Part shown: positions 8,014 through 17,739 of the stretch, piece after piece
Numbering within the stretch: position 1 is the stretch's first letter
Layout of the letters: each line of letters opens with the position of its first letter
Assembly: GCF_039534915.1 (NCBI RefSeq)
Contig: NZ_BAAAWE010000001.1
Coordinates: 5,828,001-5,892,000 of the forward strand
Reading direction: 5' to 3'
From: Streptomyces roseofulvus
GTDB lineage: Bacteria > Actinomycetota > Actinomycetes > Streptomycetales > Streptomycetaceae
DNA length: 64,000 nucleotides
The notes under the pieces: generated by a model
Told to the model about the DNA's origin: nothing
Seen by the model: only the letters and a program-made list of their open reading frames with translations
Databases searched by the model: none
Program-made: the position numbers and the translations under genes

Positions 8014-9258
8014 ATGACCGCCGTGACCGTCATCGACATCCCCGGCTCCAAGTCCGTCACGGCCCGCGCGCTCTTCCTCGCCGCCGCCGCGGAGGGCACC
8101 ACCACCCTGCTGCGCCCGCTCGTCTCCGACGACACCGAGGGCTTCGCCGAAGGGCTCCGGGCCCTCGGGTACGCCGTACGGAAGGAGCCCGGCGCCTGGC
8201 ACATCGAGGGCCGCCCGGCCGGGCCGGGGGTCGCCGAGACGGACGTCTACTGCCGCGACGGCGCCACCACCGCCCGCTTCCTGCCGACCCTCGCCGCCGC
8301 CGGCCGCGGCACCTTCCGCTTCGACGCCTCCGCGCAGATGCGCCGCCGCCCCCTCGGCCCGCTCACCACCGCCCTGCGCGAGCTCGGCGTCGACCTGCGG
8401 CACGGCGGGAAGGACGGCCACCACCCGCTCGCCGTGCACGCCGACGGCGTCAAGGGCGGCGCGCTCACGCTGGACGCCGGACAGTCCTCCCAGTACCTGA
8501 CGGCCCTGCTGATGCTGGGCCCGCTCACCGCCGAGGGCCTCGACATCACCGTCACCGACCTGGTCTCGGAGCCGTACGTCGAGATCACGCTCGCGATGAT
8601 GCGCGACTTCGGCGCGGAGGTCGTCCGCGACGGCCGCACCTACCGCGTCGCCCCCACCGGCTACCGCGCCCGCACCTACGGCATCGAACCCGACGCCTCC
8701 ACCGCCAGTTACTTCTTCGCCGCCGCCGCCCTCCGGCCCGGCGGCTCCGTCACCGTTCCCGGCCTCGGCACCGGTGCCCTCCAGGGCGACCTCGCCTTCG
8801 TCGACGTCCTGCGCCGGATGGGCGCCGACGTCGAGGTGACGGAAGGGGCGACCACCGTCCGCTCCACCGGCACCCTGCGCGGCCTCACCGTGAACATGCG
8901 GGACATCTCCGACACCATGCCGACGCTCGCGGCGATCGCCCCCTTCGCCGACGGACCCGTCCGCATCGAGGACGTCGCCAACACCCGGGTCAAGGAGTGC
9001 GACCGGCTCGACGCCTGCGCCGAGAACCTCCGCCGCCTCGGCATCACCGTGCGGACCGGCCCCGACTGGATCGAGATCCACCCCGGCACCCCGGCCGGAC
9101 CCGCCGAGATCGCCACCCACGGCGACCACCGGATCGTCATGTCCTTCGCCGTGACCGCCCTGCGCACCCCCGGCATCGCCTTCGACGACCCCGGCTGCGT
9201 GAAGAAGACCTTCCCGGACTTCCACCGGGTGTTCGGCGCGTTCGCCCGGACCCCGTGA
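8014..9258 (+). CDS. aroA: 3-phosphoshikimate 1-carboxyvinyltransferase (EPSP synthase) paralogue
   Basis: A 414-residue EPSP-synthase-family protein; the enzyme joins shikimate-3-phosphate and PEP in aromatic amino acid synthesis. Conserved features: IPGSKSVTARAL (Lys and Arg contacting PEP/S3P), RRRPLGPL, the central D in MRDISDTMPTLAAIA, RVKECDRL (catalytic Glu and Arg), DHRIVMSFAV and the terminal VKKTFPDF. At the position of E. coli Gly96 (GNAGTAMRP) this protein reads DGATTARF, giving Ala. Streptomyces usually has another aroA elsewhere, so this may be a second copy; that is from general knowledge. It lies 34 bases before dxr and probably shares its transcript. GTG 8023 is an alternative start. 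Confidence 0.85.
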   Translation: MTAVTVIDIPGSKSVTARALFLAAAAEGTTTLLRPLVSDDTEGFAEGLRALGYAVRKEPGAWHIEGRPAGPGVAETDVYCRDGATTARFLPTLAAAGRGTFRFDASAQMRRRPLGPLTTALRELGVDLRHGGKDGHHPLAVHADGVKGGALTLDAGQSSQYLTALLMLGPLTAEGLDITVTDLVSEPYVEITLAMMRDFGAEVVRDGRTYRVAPTGYRARTYGIEPDASTASYFFAAAALRPGGSVTVPGLGTGALQGDLAFVDVLRRMGADVEVTEGATTVRSTGTLRGLTVNMRDISDTMPTLAAIAPFADGPVRIEDVANTRVKECDRLDACAENLRRLGITVRTGPDWIEIHPGTPAGPAEIATHGDHRIVMSFAVTALRTPGIAFDDPGCVKKTFPDFHRVFGAFARTP

Positions 9259-9292
9259 AGAGCGCACAGCGTTTGCGGCAAGAATGGGGGGC

Positions 9293-10543
9293 ATGAGCGA
9301 CCGCCCCTCTCCTCTCGCCGATCCGCACATCGCCTTCGACCCCGCCGAAGGCCGCCGGGACATCGTCGTCCTCGGCTCGACGGGATCCATCGGCACCCAG
9401 GCCATCGACCTGGTGCTGCGCAACCCCGACCGCTTCCGGGTCACCGCCCTGGCCGCCTCCGGCGGCCGGGTCGGGCTCCTCGCCGAGCAGGCCCACCGGC
9501 TCCGGGTCGCCCAGGTCGCCGTCGCCCGCGAGGAGACCGTCGGGGAGCTGCGGACCGCCCTCCGGGCGCGGTACGGCTCCGAGCCGCTGCCCGAGATCCT
9601 GGCCGGCCCCGACGCCGCCACCCAGCTCGCCGCCTCCCCGTGCCACACCGTGCTCAACGGCATCACCGGCTCCATCGGCCTCGCGCCGACCCTCGCCGCC
9701 CTGGAGGCCGGCCGGACCCTCGCCCTCGCCAACAAGGAGTCGCTGATCGTCGGCGGCCCGCTGGTGAAGGCGCTCGCCGAGCCCGGCCAGATCATCCCGG
9801 TCGACTCCGAGCACGCGGCCCTCTTCCAGGCGCTCGCCGCCGGCAGCCGCGCCGACGTCCGCAAGCTGGTCGTCACCGCCTCCGGCGGCCCCTTCCGCGG
9901 CCGGACCCGCGCCGAGCTGGAGCACGTGACCCGCGAGGACGCGCTGGCCCACCCGACCTGGGCCATGGGCCCGGTCATCACGGTGAACAGCGCCACCCTC
10001 GTCAACAAGGGCCTGGAGGTCATCGAGGCGCACCTCCTCTACGACATCCCCTTCGACCGCATCGAGGTCGTCGTCCACCCCCAGTCGTACGTCCACTCGA
10101 TGGTCGAGTTCAGCGACGGCTCGACGCTCGCCCAGGCCACCCCGCCGGACATGCGCGGCCCCATCGCCATCGGCATCGGCTGGCCCGAGCGGGTCCCCGA
10201 CGCGGCCCCCGCCTTCGACTGGTCCACGGCCTCCACCTGGGAGTTCTTCCCGCTGGACGACGAGGCGTTCCCGTCGGTGAACCTGGCCCGGCACGTCGGT
10301 GAGCTCGGCGGCACCGCCCCCGCCGTCTTCAACGCCGCCAACGAGGAGTGCGTCGAGGCGTTCCTCTCCGGACGGCTCCCGTTCACCGGCATCATGGACA
10401 CCGTCACGGCGGTCGTCACCGAACACGGACGGCCCACCGGGGGAACCTCCCTGACGGTGCCGGACGTCCTGGAAGCGGAGACCTGGGCCCGGGCCCGGGC
10501 CCGAGAGCTCGCAGCGAAGGCAACCGCGGAGGCGCGCGCATGA
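9293..10543 (+). CDS. dxr: 1-deoxy-D-xylulose-5-phosphate reductoisomerase
   Basis: A 416-residue protein (an ATG nine bases upstream at 9284 is also possible). It converts DXP to 2-C-methyl-D-erythritol 4-phosphate with NADPH, the committed step of the MEP isoprenoid pathway. Signature motifs: VVLGSTGSIGTQAIDLV (NADPH-binding loop), LANKESLIVGG, DSEHAALFQ (metal and substrate ligands), ASGGPFRG, and WAMGPVITVNSATLVNKGLE. Length is slightly longer than the E. coli enzyme because of an N-terminal extension. It overlaps the next gene by ATGA, indicating translational coupling with the site-2 protease, and ispG of the same pathway follows. Confidence 0.96.
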   Translation: MSDRPSPLADPHIAFDPAEGRRDIVVLGSTGSIGTQAIDLVLRNPDRFRVTALAASGGRVGLLAEQAHRLRVAQVAVAREETVGELRTALRARYGSEPLPEILAGPDAATQLAASPCHTVLNGITGSIGLAPTLAALEAGRTLALANKESLIVGGPLVKALAEPGQIIPVDSEHAALFQALAAGSRADVRKLVVTASGGPFRGRTRAELEHVTREDALAHPTWAMGPVITVNSATLVNKGLEVIEAHLLYDIPFDRIEVVVHPQSYVHSMVEFSDGSTLAQATPPDMRGPIAIGIGWPERVPDAAPAFDWSTASTWEFFPLDDEAFPSVNLARHVGELGGTAPAVFNAANEECVEAFLSGRLPFTGIMDTVTAVVTEHGRPTGGTSLTVPDVLEAETWARARARELAAKATAEARA

Positions 10544-11847
10544 CGGAAGTGCTCCTGACGATCCTCGGGGTCGTCCTGTTCGCGCTGGGACTGCTCGTCT
10601 CCATCGCCTGGCACGAGCTCGGCCACCTCTCCACGGCCAAGCTCTTCGGCATCCGCGTGCCGCAGTACATGGTCGGCTTCGGCCCCACCATCTGGTCGAA
10701 GAGGCGCGGCGAGACCGAGTACGGCATCAAGGCCATCCCGGCCGGCGGCTACATCCGCATGATCGGCATGTTCCCGCCCGGCGCGGACGGCAAGATCGAG
10801 GCCCGCTCCACCTCGCCCTGGCGCTCCATGATCGAGGACGCCCGGGAGGCGTCGTACGAGGAGCTCCAGCCCGGCGACGAGACCCGGCTCTTCTACACGC
10901 GCAAGCCGTGGAAGCGCGTGATCGTCATGTTCGCCGGACCGTTCATGAACCTGGTCCTCGCCCTCGGCCTGTTCTACGGCTCCCTGATGACCCTCGGCAT
11001 CGAGGGCCAGACCACCGAGGTGGCCGGCGTCCAGAAGTGCGTCATCGAGCAGAGCGCCAACCGCGACTCCTGCGCCGCGGGCGACCCGGTCTCCCCGGCG
11101 TTCAAGGCGGGGCTGCGGGACGGCGACACGATCGTCGCCTTCAACGGCGCCCCGGTCTCCGACTGGGACACCCTCTCGGACCACATCCGCAAGACCATCG
11201 GCCCCGCCACGATCACCGTCGAGCGGGACGGGCAGCGCCTCGACCTGCACCCGACGCTGGTCGCCAACAAGGTCCTGAAGAAGGACGAGAACGGCCAGGT
11301 CGCCCGCCCGCTCGCCTACGAGAAGGCCGGCTACCTGGGCTTCGCGTCCAAGACGGAGGTGGCGCCGCTGACCTTCGGCGAGACCACCGACCGCATGGGC
11401 GAGCTCATGGAGAACGGCGTCGAGTCGGTCGTCGCGCTCCCCGGCAAGATCCCCGGCCTCTGGGACGCCACCTTCGGCGACGGCGAGCGCGCCGAGGACT
11501 CGCCCGTCGGCGTCGTCGGCGCCGCCCGCATCACCGGCGAACTCATGAACCTGGACCTCCCGCCGGAGCGCATCCTCGTCATGTTCATGAACCTGCTGGT
11601 GTACTTCAACGTCTCCCTGTTCCTCTTCAACATGCTCCCGCTGCTGCCGCTCGACGGCGGCCACATCGCGGGCGCCCTGTGGGAGTCCGTCCGCCGCCAC
11701 ACGGCCCGGATCTTCCGGCGCCCCGACCCCGGCCCGTTCGACGTGGCCAAGCTGATGCCCGCCGCCTACGTGGTCGCCGGCGTCTTCGTCTGTTTCACGC
11801 TGCTCGTCCTCGCCGCCGACATCGTCAACCCGGTGAAGCTGACGTAG
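10540..11847 (+). CDS. RIP (site-2) metalloprotease, M50 family, RseP-like
   Basis: A 435-residue polytopic membrane protease starting at the ATG that overlaps the dxr stop (ATGA), with GGAGG at 10528-10532. The zinc motif HELGH is at residues 25-29 in the first helix, and the second conserved motif LPLLPLDGGH has the zinc ligand Asp372. A PDZ domain lies between (around residues 160-245, with AGLRDGDTIVAFNGAPV). Family members cut transmembrane anti-sigma factors or clear signal peptides within the membrane. The position between dxr and ispG is a conserved actinobacterial arrangement, but no functional tie to isoprenoids is shown here. Confidence 0.94.
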   Translation: MTEVLLTILGVVLFALGLLVSIAWHELGHLSTAKLFGIRVPQYMVGFGPTIWSKRRGETEYGIKAIPAGGYIRMIGMFPPGADGKIEARSTSPWRSMIEDAREASYEELQPGDETRLFYTRKPWKRVIVMFAGPFMNLVLALGLFYGSLMTLGIEGQTTEVAGVQKCVIEQSANRDSCAAGDPVSPAFKAGLRDGDTIVAFNGAPVSDWDTLSDHIRKTIGPATITVERDGQRLDLHPTLVANKVLKKDENGQVARPLAYEKAGYLGFASKTEVAPLTFGETTDRMGELMENGVESVVALPGKIPGLWDATFGDGERAEDSPVGVVGAARITGELMNLDLPPERILVMFMNLLVYFNVSLFLFNMLPLLPLDGGHIAGALWESVRRHTARIFRRPDPGPFDVAKLMPAAYVVAGVFVCFTLLVLAADIVNPVKLT

Positions 11848-11850
11848 CTC

Positions 11851-11899
11851 CCCGGGGGGGGGCCGTGCACCGCGGTGTCCGGCCCCCCGCCCCCGGGGC
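11851..11899. terminator. Long G-run/C-run hairpin between rip and ispG
   Basis: A block of nine to ten G (about 11854-11862) pairs with a downstream C-rich block (11883-11895) to form a strong stem beginning 4 bases after the rip stop. A -10-like TAATCT follows at 11902-11907, so ispG may be separately transcribed despite the operon-like layout. Confidence 0.5.
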
Positions 11900-11954
11900 G
11901 GTAATCTCGGAAGCCTGAGCCCGCCGACGCACGACCTTTGAGGTTGCACTACAG

Positions 11955-13112
<1,158 letters not shown>

Positions 13113-13132
13113 CGCGACCCGGACCACCCCGG

Positions 13133-13165
13133 AACCCCTCCGTCCCCGCCGGGACGGAGGGGTTT
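13133..13165 (+). terminator. Strong intrinsic terminator after ispG
   Basis: A perfect 12-bp stem, CCCCTCCGTCCC (13135-13146) with GGGACGGAGGGG (13151-13162), has a 4-base loop, extended by AA/TT pairs and a short T-run. It lies 20 bases after the stop. Confidence 0.85.
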
Positions 13166-13180
13166 CCGCTGCACGGAGAG

Positions 13181-13210
13181 CCCCGCCCCAGGCCCGGGGC
13201 GGCGGGGTTT
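13181..13210. terminator. Second, tandem hairpin after ispG
   Basis: CCCCGCC (13181-13187) pairs with GGCGGGG (13201-13207), followed by TTT. It probably backs up the first terminator. Confidence 0.5.
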
Positions 13211-13406
13211 CGTACAGGGCCCGGCGAGCGAGCCGAAGGGGCGCGCCGGGGGAACGGCGCCGAGCGCGCGGAGCCCCGGGAGGAACGAGCGGGGCGAGCA
13301 CGGTCGGGGTCGTGAGCCCGGCATGGAGCGCCCCGGAGGCGAGCCGAGCCGCAAAAGAGGGGGGTACAGTGCCAGGACCAGCAGAACCCGCACGGTGAGG
13401 CCCCTC

Positions 13407-14303
13407 GTGTTGACACAGACCACCACCCGGGTCCTCGAACCCGCCGACCTCGGAGCCGCCCTCGCCGTCCTGGAGAGCGCCCCGGTCGAGAACGCCTTCG
13501 TGACCGCCCGCGTCCGCATCGCCGGGCTCGATCCCTGGCGCCTGGGCGGCGAGATGTGGGGCTGGTACACCGAGGGCCGGCTCACCTCGCTCTGCTACTC
13601 CGGCGCCAATCTCGTGCCCATCTGCGCCACCCCCGAGGCCGTCCGCGCCTTCGCCGACCGGGCCCGCCGGATCGGCCGGCGCTGCTCCTCGATCGTCGGC
13701 CCGGCCGGCCCCACCGCCGAACTCTGGCGCCTCCTCGAACCCTCCTGGGGCCCCGCCCGCGACGTCCGCGCCCACCAGCCCCTCATGGTCACCGAGGAGC
13801 CCTCCGCCGACGTCGCCCCCGACCCCCTCGTCCGCCGCGTCCGCAAGGACGAGATGGACGTGATCATGCCCGCCTGCGTCGCCATGTTCACGGAGGAGGT
13901 CGGCGTCTCCCCGCTCGCCGGCGACGGCGGACTGCTCTACCAGGCCCGGGTCGCCGAGCTGGTCGCCGCCGGCCGCTCCTTCGCCCGCATCGAGGACGGC
14001 AAGGTCCTCTTCAAGGCCGAGATCGGCGCCGCCACCCGCCAGGCCTGCCAGATCCAGGGCGTCTGGGTCGCCCCCGAACACCGCGGGAAGGGCCTCTCCG
14101 AGACCGGCATGGCCGCCGTCCTCCAGTACGCCCTCGCCGACGTCGCCCCCGTCGTCAGCCTGTACGTCAACGACTACAACACCCCCGCCCGCGCCGCGTA
14201 CCGCCGCGTCGGCTTCCGCGAGACCGGCGCCTTTCATGAGCGTCCTGTTCTGAACCGCCGGGCACTTGTAGGGTGCGCCGCATGGACGACGCCCCCGCCG
14301 TGA
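13407..14303 (+). CDS. DUF4081/GNAT-family N-acetyltransferase with a probable C-terminal frameshift
   Basis: Start GTG 13407 is favoured by GGTGAGG at 13394-13400. The protein has an N-terminal DUF4081-type domain (residues 1-135) and a GNAT acetyltransferase domain, with the acetyl-CoA loop QIQGVWVAPEHRGKGLSE and the tail VVSLYVNDYNTPARAAYRRVGF. After RVGFRETGAF the frame reads HERPVL and runs on to 14303, past the start of the next gene. Dropping one T from the TTT at 14232-14234 would give GAFMSVLF and a stop at 14251-14253, which I recall as the usual end of this family. So a one-base insertion, real or a sequencing error, is likely. Substrate unknown. Confidence 0.82.
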   Translation: MLTQTTTRVLEPADLGAALAVLESAPVENAFVTARVRIAGLDPWRLGGEMWGWYTEGRLTSLCYSGANLVPICATPEAVRAFADRARRIGRRCSSIVGPAGPTAELWRLLEPSWGPARDVRAHQPLMVTEEPSADVAPDPLVRRVRKDEMDVIMPACVAMFTEEVGVSPLAGDGGLLYQARVAELVAAGRSFARIEDGKVLFKAEIGAATRQACQIQGVWVAPEHRGKGLSETGMAAVLQYALADVAPVVSLYVNDYNTPARAAYRRVGFRETGAFHERPVLNRRALVGCAAWTTPPP

Positions 14304-14827
14304 TCGGACCCGTCAACCTCGCCGCCCGGGTGGACGAGGCCCTCGCCGTGCAGGCGGTCGCCTTCGGCCTCGACGCCGCCGAGGTCGCGGTACGCCGCCA
14401 CATCGTGCTGCGCCACCTGATGAACCCCGGCGCCCGCGCCTTCGGCGCCACCACCCCCGACGGGCGGCTCGTCGGCTTCGTGTACGGGATGCCCAACGAC
14501 CGCACCCACTGGTGGTCGACCGTGGTGGAGCCGTACCTCAGGGCCACCGGCACCGACGACTGGCTCGACGCCTCCTTCGTCATCACCGAGCTGCACGTCC
14601 ACCCCGCCTTCCAGGGCCGGGGCCTCGGCCGCGGGCTGATCACCGCCATCACCGACACTGCCGACGAGAAGCGCTCCATCCTCTCCGCGATCGACACCGA
14701 GTCCCCGGCCCGCGGCCTCTACCGCTCCCTCGGCTACACCGACCTCGCCCGCCAGGTCCACTTCCCGAGCGCCGCCCGCCCGTACGCGGTGATGGGCGCG
14801 CCGCTGCCCCTCCCGCGCCGGAACTGA
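14282..14827 (+). CDS. GNAT-family N-acetyltransferase
   Basis: A 181-residue single-domain acetyltransferase. The acetyl-CoA binding segment is VITELHVHPAFQGRGLGRGLI, followed by SPARGLYRSLGYTDLARQ, the usual C-terminal GNAT pattern. Start ATG 14282 is chosen over GTG 14273 because the sequence TAGGGT (14269-14274) lies 7 bases before it, the spacing expected for a leaderless -10 element, and there is no Shine-Dalgarno sequence. If the upstream gene ends at 14253, the two do not overlap. Acceptor substrate cannot be inferred. Confidence 0.85.
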   Translation: MDDAPAVIGPVNLAARVDEALAVQAVAFGLDAAEVAVRRHIVLRHLMNPGARAFGATTPDGRLVGFVYGMPNDRTHWWSTVVEPYLRATGTDDWLDASFVITELHVHPAFQGRGLGRGLITAITDTADEKRSILSAIDTESPARGLYRSLGYTDLARQVHFPSAARPYAVMGAPLPLPRRN

Positions 14828-14852
14828 TTTCTCGCGGACGGTACGGCCCGGC

Positions 14853-14858
14853 TAACCT
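14853..14858 (+). promoter_or_regulatory. Possible -10 element of proS
   Basis: TAACCT lies about 40 bases before the proS ATG, in the only A/T-containing part of the gap. No convincing -35 is visible. Confidence 0.25.
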
Positions 14859-14898
14859 CCTAGCCATCACCTTCAGTCCCGGCAGGAGTACGAGAACC

Positions 14899-16599
14899 AT
14901 GGCCAACGCACCGGTCCAGCGCATGTCCCAGTTGATGGCGAAGACGCTGCGCGACGACCCGGCGGACGCCGAGGTCCTCTCCCACAAGCTCCTCGTCCGC
15001 GCCGGCTACGTCCGCCGCACCGCCGCCGGCATCTGGAGCTGGCTGCCGCTGGGCAAGAAGGTCCTCGCCAACGTCGAGCGGATCGTCCGCGAGGAGATGG
15101 ACGCCGTCGGCGCCCAGGAGGTCTCCCTCCCCGCGCTGCTGCCCCGCGAGCCGTACGAGGCCACCGGCCGCTGGGACGAGTACGGCGCCGAGCTCTTCCG
15201 CCTCCAGGACCGCAAGGGCGGCGACTACCTGCTCGGGCCGACCCACGAGGAGATCTTCACCCTCCTGGTGAAGGACCAGTGCTCGTCCTACAAGGACCTG
15301 CCGGTCATCCTGTACCAGATCCAGACCAAGTTCCGGGACGAGGCCCGTCCCCGCGCCGGCATCCTGCGCGGCCGCGAGTTCCTCATGAAGGACTCGTACT
15401 CCTTCGACACCGAGGACGAGGGCCTGGCCCAGTCGTACGGCGTGCACCGCCAGGCGTACCAGCGCATCTTCGAGCGCCTCGGCCTCGACTACCGCATCTG
15501 CGCCGCCACCGCCGGCGCCATGGGCGGCTCCAAGTCCGAGGAGTTCCTCGCCCCGGCCGAGGCCGGCGAGGACACCTTCGCCGACTGCCCGAACTGCGAC
15601 TTCGCGGCCAACACGGAGGCGGTCTACCAGGAGGTCAAGGCCGTCGACGGCGCCGCCGTCCCCGCGGCCGAGGAGATCCCCACCCCGGACACCCCGACCA
15701 TCGAGACGCTCGCCGCCTCCCTCGGCGTGCCGGCGTCCGCCACCCTCAAGAACCTCCTCGTGAAGGTCGACGGCGAGATCGTCGCGGTCGGCGTCCCCGG
15801 CGACCGCGAGGTCGACATGGACAAGGTCGAGGCGCACTTCGGCCCCGCGGCCGTCGAGCTGGTCACCGAGGCCGACTTCGCCGTCCGCCCCGACCTGGTG
15901 CGCGGCTACGTCGGCCCGCAGGGCCTGGAGAAGGTCACCTACATCGCCGACCCGCGCGTCGCCCCCGGCACCTCCTGGATCACCGGAGCCAACAAGGAGG
16001 GCATGCACGCGAAGAACGTCGTCGCGGGCCGCGACTTCGAGGTCTCCGCGTACGTCGACGTCGTCGTCGTCCAGGAGGGCGACCCGTGCCCCAAGTGCGG
16101 CACCGGCCTCAAGCTGGACCGCGCGATCGAGATCGGCCACATCTTCCAGCTCGGCCGCAAGTACGCGGACGCGCTGAAGCTCGACGTCCTCGGCCAGAAC
16201 GGCAAGCCGGTCCGCGTGACCATGGGCTCGTACGGCATCGGCGTCTCGCGCGCCGTCGCCGCGCTGGCCGAGCAGACCGCCGACGACAAGGGGCTGTGCT
16301 GGCCGGCCGAGGTCGCGCCCGCCGACGTCCACGTCGTCGCGGCCGGCAAGGCGCTCCAGACCGAGCTGGCCCTGGAGGTCTCCGACAAGCTGGCCGCCGC
16401 GGGCCTCCGCGTGCTGGTCGACGACCGCGCGGGCGTCTCGCCGGGCGTCAAGTTCACCGACTCGGAGCTGATCGGCGTCCCGAAGATCCTCGTCGCCGGC
16501 CGCCGCGCGGCGGAGGGCGTCCTGGAACTGAAGGACCGCCGCACCGGCGCCCGCGAGGAGCTCACGGTGGAGCAGGCCCTGGCAGCCCTGACCTCCTGA
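14899..16599 (+). CDS. proS: Prolyl-tRNA synthetase (bacterial type)
   Basis: A 566-residue class II aminoacyl-tRNA synthetase that charges tRNA-Pro in the cytoplasm. Start ATG 14899 has AGGAG upstream (about 11 bases). Class II motif 2 is visible in QTKFRDEARPRAGILRGREFLMKDSYSFD, TTHEE-type GPTHEEIFT lies before it, and motif 3 in VTMGSYGIGVSR. Between motifs 2 and 3, residues about 240-390 form the INS (YbaK-like) editing domain that clears Ala-tRNA-Pro, which marks the bacterial form. The C-terminus (about 470-566) is the anticodon-binding domain. The gene is followed by a bidirectional hairpin facing the minus-strand SPFH gene. Confidence 0.97.
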   Translation: MANAPVQRMSQLMAKTLRDDPADAEVLSHKLLVRAGYVRRTAAGIWSWLPLGKKVLANVERIVREEMDAVGAQEVSLPALLPREPYEATGRWDEYGAELFRLQDRKGGDYLLGPTHEEIFTLLVKDQCSSYKDLPVILYQIQTKFRDEARPRAGILRGREFLMKDSYSFDTEDEGLAQSYGVHRQAYQRIFERLGLDYRICAATAGAMGGSKSEEFLAPAEAGEDTFADCPNCDFAANTEAVYQEVKAVDGAAVPAAEEIPTPDTPTIETLAASLGVPASATLKNLLVKVDGEIVAVGVPGDREVDMDKVEAHFGPAAVELVTEADFAVRPDLVRGYVGPQGLEKVTYIADPRVAPGTSWITGANKEGMHAKNVVAGRDFEVSAYVDVVVVQEGDPCPKCGTGLKLDRAIEIGHIFQLGRKYADALKLDVLGQNGKPVRVTMGSYGIGVSRAVAALAEQTADDKGLCWPAEVAPADVHVVAAGKALQTELALEVSDKLAAAGLRVLVDDRAGVSPGVKFTDSELIGVPKILVAGRRAAEGVLELKDRRTGAREELTVEQALAALTS

Positions 16600-16664
16600 C
16601 GCTGCGGTTGCCGGCGGCCGCGCCGCTCGGCACCCCCAGTGGTGCCTCCGCGCCCCGGGCCTGG

Positions 16665-16701
16665 ACCCGCACCCGTACGGCGTCGTGCACGGGGTGCGGG
16701 T
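16665..16701. terminator. Bidirectional terminator between proS and the SPFH gene
   Basis: ACCCGCACCCGT (16665-16676) pairs with ACGGGGTGCGGGT (16689-16701) with one bulged base. It sits between two convergent genes. A smaller 6-bp hairpin lies at 16629-16646. Confidence 0.65.
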
Positions 16702-16799
16702 TCAGGCGCGGAAGCCTGGGCACGGCGGAGGGGCGGAAGGCCCGCCTGTGCGGAGGGCCTGCAGTCGGCGCCGACCCGCGAACGCGCCCGGCGGGACTG

Positions 16800-17681
16800 T
16801 CACGCCGCCACGTCGGGCGGGAGGTTTCGGGGGGCCGGGTCCACCGAGGGGCCGGTGAGGTCCTCGACCGGTGGGAGCGGCTCCGGCGCGGGCCCGGGCG
16901 GCGCGGCCGCGGGCGGTGCCTCCGGCGTGGCCCGCTCCAGGAAGCGGAGGAGTTCGACGGGGATCGGCAGCACCAGCGTCGAGTTCTTCTCGGCCGCGAC
17001 GGCCATGACCGTCTGGAGGAGCCGCAGCTGGAGGGCCGACGGCGCCTCCGCCATCTGGTGCGCCGCCTCCGCCAGCTTCTTCGACGCCTGCAGCTCCGCG
17101 TCCGCGTTGATCAGCCGCGCCCGCCGCTCCCGGTCCGCCTCCGCCTGCCGCGCCATCGAGCGCTTCATCGTCTCCGGCAGGGAGACGTCCTTGATCTCGA
17201 CCCGGTCGATCTGCACGCCCCACCCGATCGCGGGGGAGTCGAGCATCAGCTCCAGCCCCTGGTTGAGCTTCTCGCGGTTGGACAGCAGGTCGTCGAGGTC
17301 GCTCTTGCCGATGATCGACCGCAGCGAGGTCTGCGCCATCTGCGAGACGGCGAACTTGTAGTCCTCGACCCGCACCAGCGCCTCCGCCGCGTCCACCACC
17401 TTGAAGTAGACGACCGCGTCGACCCGGACCGTCACGTTGTCCCGGGTGATCCCCTCCTGCGCGGGCACCGGCATCGTGACGATCTGCATGTTCACCTTGT
17501 GGAGCCGGTCCACCGCCGGGACGATCATCGTGAAGCCGGGCGGACGCACCTCTCCCCGCAGCCGGCGGAAGCGGAAGACGACGCCCCGCTCGTACTGCTT
17601 CACGACGCGCGCCGCCGCGCCGACGTAGGCCACGGCGGCGACGGCCGCCCCCGCCACGGCCAGGAGGATGTCTTCGATCAT
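16800..17681 (-). CDS. Slipin/SPFH (stomatin-prohibitin) family protein
   Basis: A 293-residue protein starting at the minus-strand ATG at 17681, preceded by AGGGGG. Residues 3-24 are one N-terminal membrane helix (AVAGAAVAAVAYVGAAARVV). The SPFH/Band 7 domain follows, with KQYERGVVFRFRRL, RPPGFTMIVPAVDRL, NVTVRVDAVVYFKV and the helical oligomerisation part QIDRVEIKDVSLPETMKRSM. A Pro/Ala-rich tail of about 40 residues ends the protein. SPFH proteins form membrane scaffolds, often with a partner NfeD or protease; neither lies here. The gene heads in the same direction as, and downstream of, the kinase-like gene at 17740. Confidence 0.9.
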   Translation of the reverse strand: MIEDILLAVAGAAVAAVAYVGAAARVVKQYERGVVFRFRRLRGEVRPPGFTMIVPAVDRLHKVNMQIVTMPVPAQEGITRDNVTVRVDAVVYFKVVDAAEALVRVEDYKFAVSQMAQTSLRSIIGKSDLDDLLSNREKLNQGLELMLDSPAIGWGVQIDRVEIKDVSLPETMKRSMARQAEADRERRARLINADAELQASKKLAEAAHQMAEAPSALQLRLLQTVMAVAAEKNSTLVLPIPVELLRFLERATPEAPPAAAPPGPAPEPLPPVEDLTGPSVDPAPRNLPPDVAA

Positions 17682-17739
17682 CGCGGGCCCCCTGAGAAAG
17701 GGATACAAAAAGGGTATTCCCCTCAGAAGGCCCGGGGAC

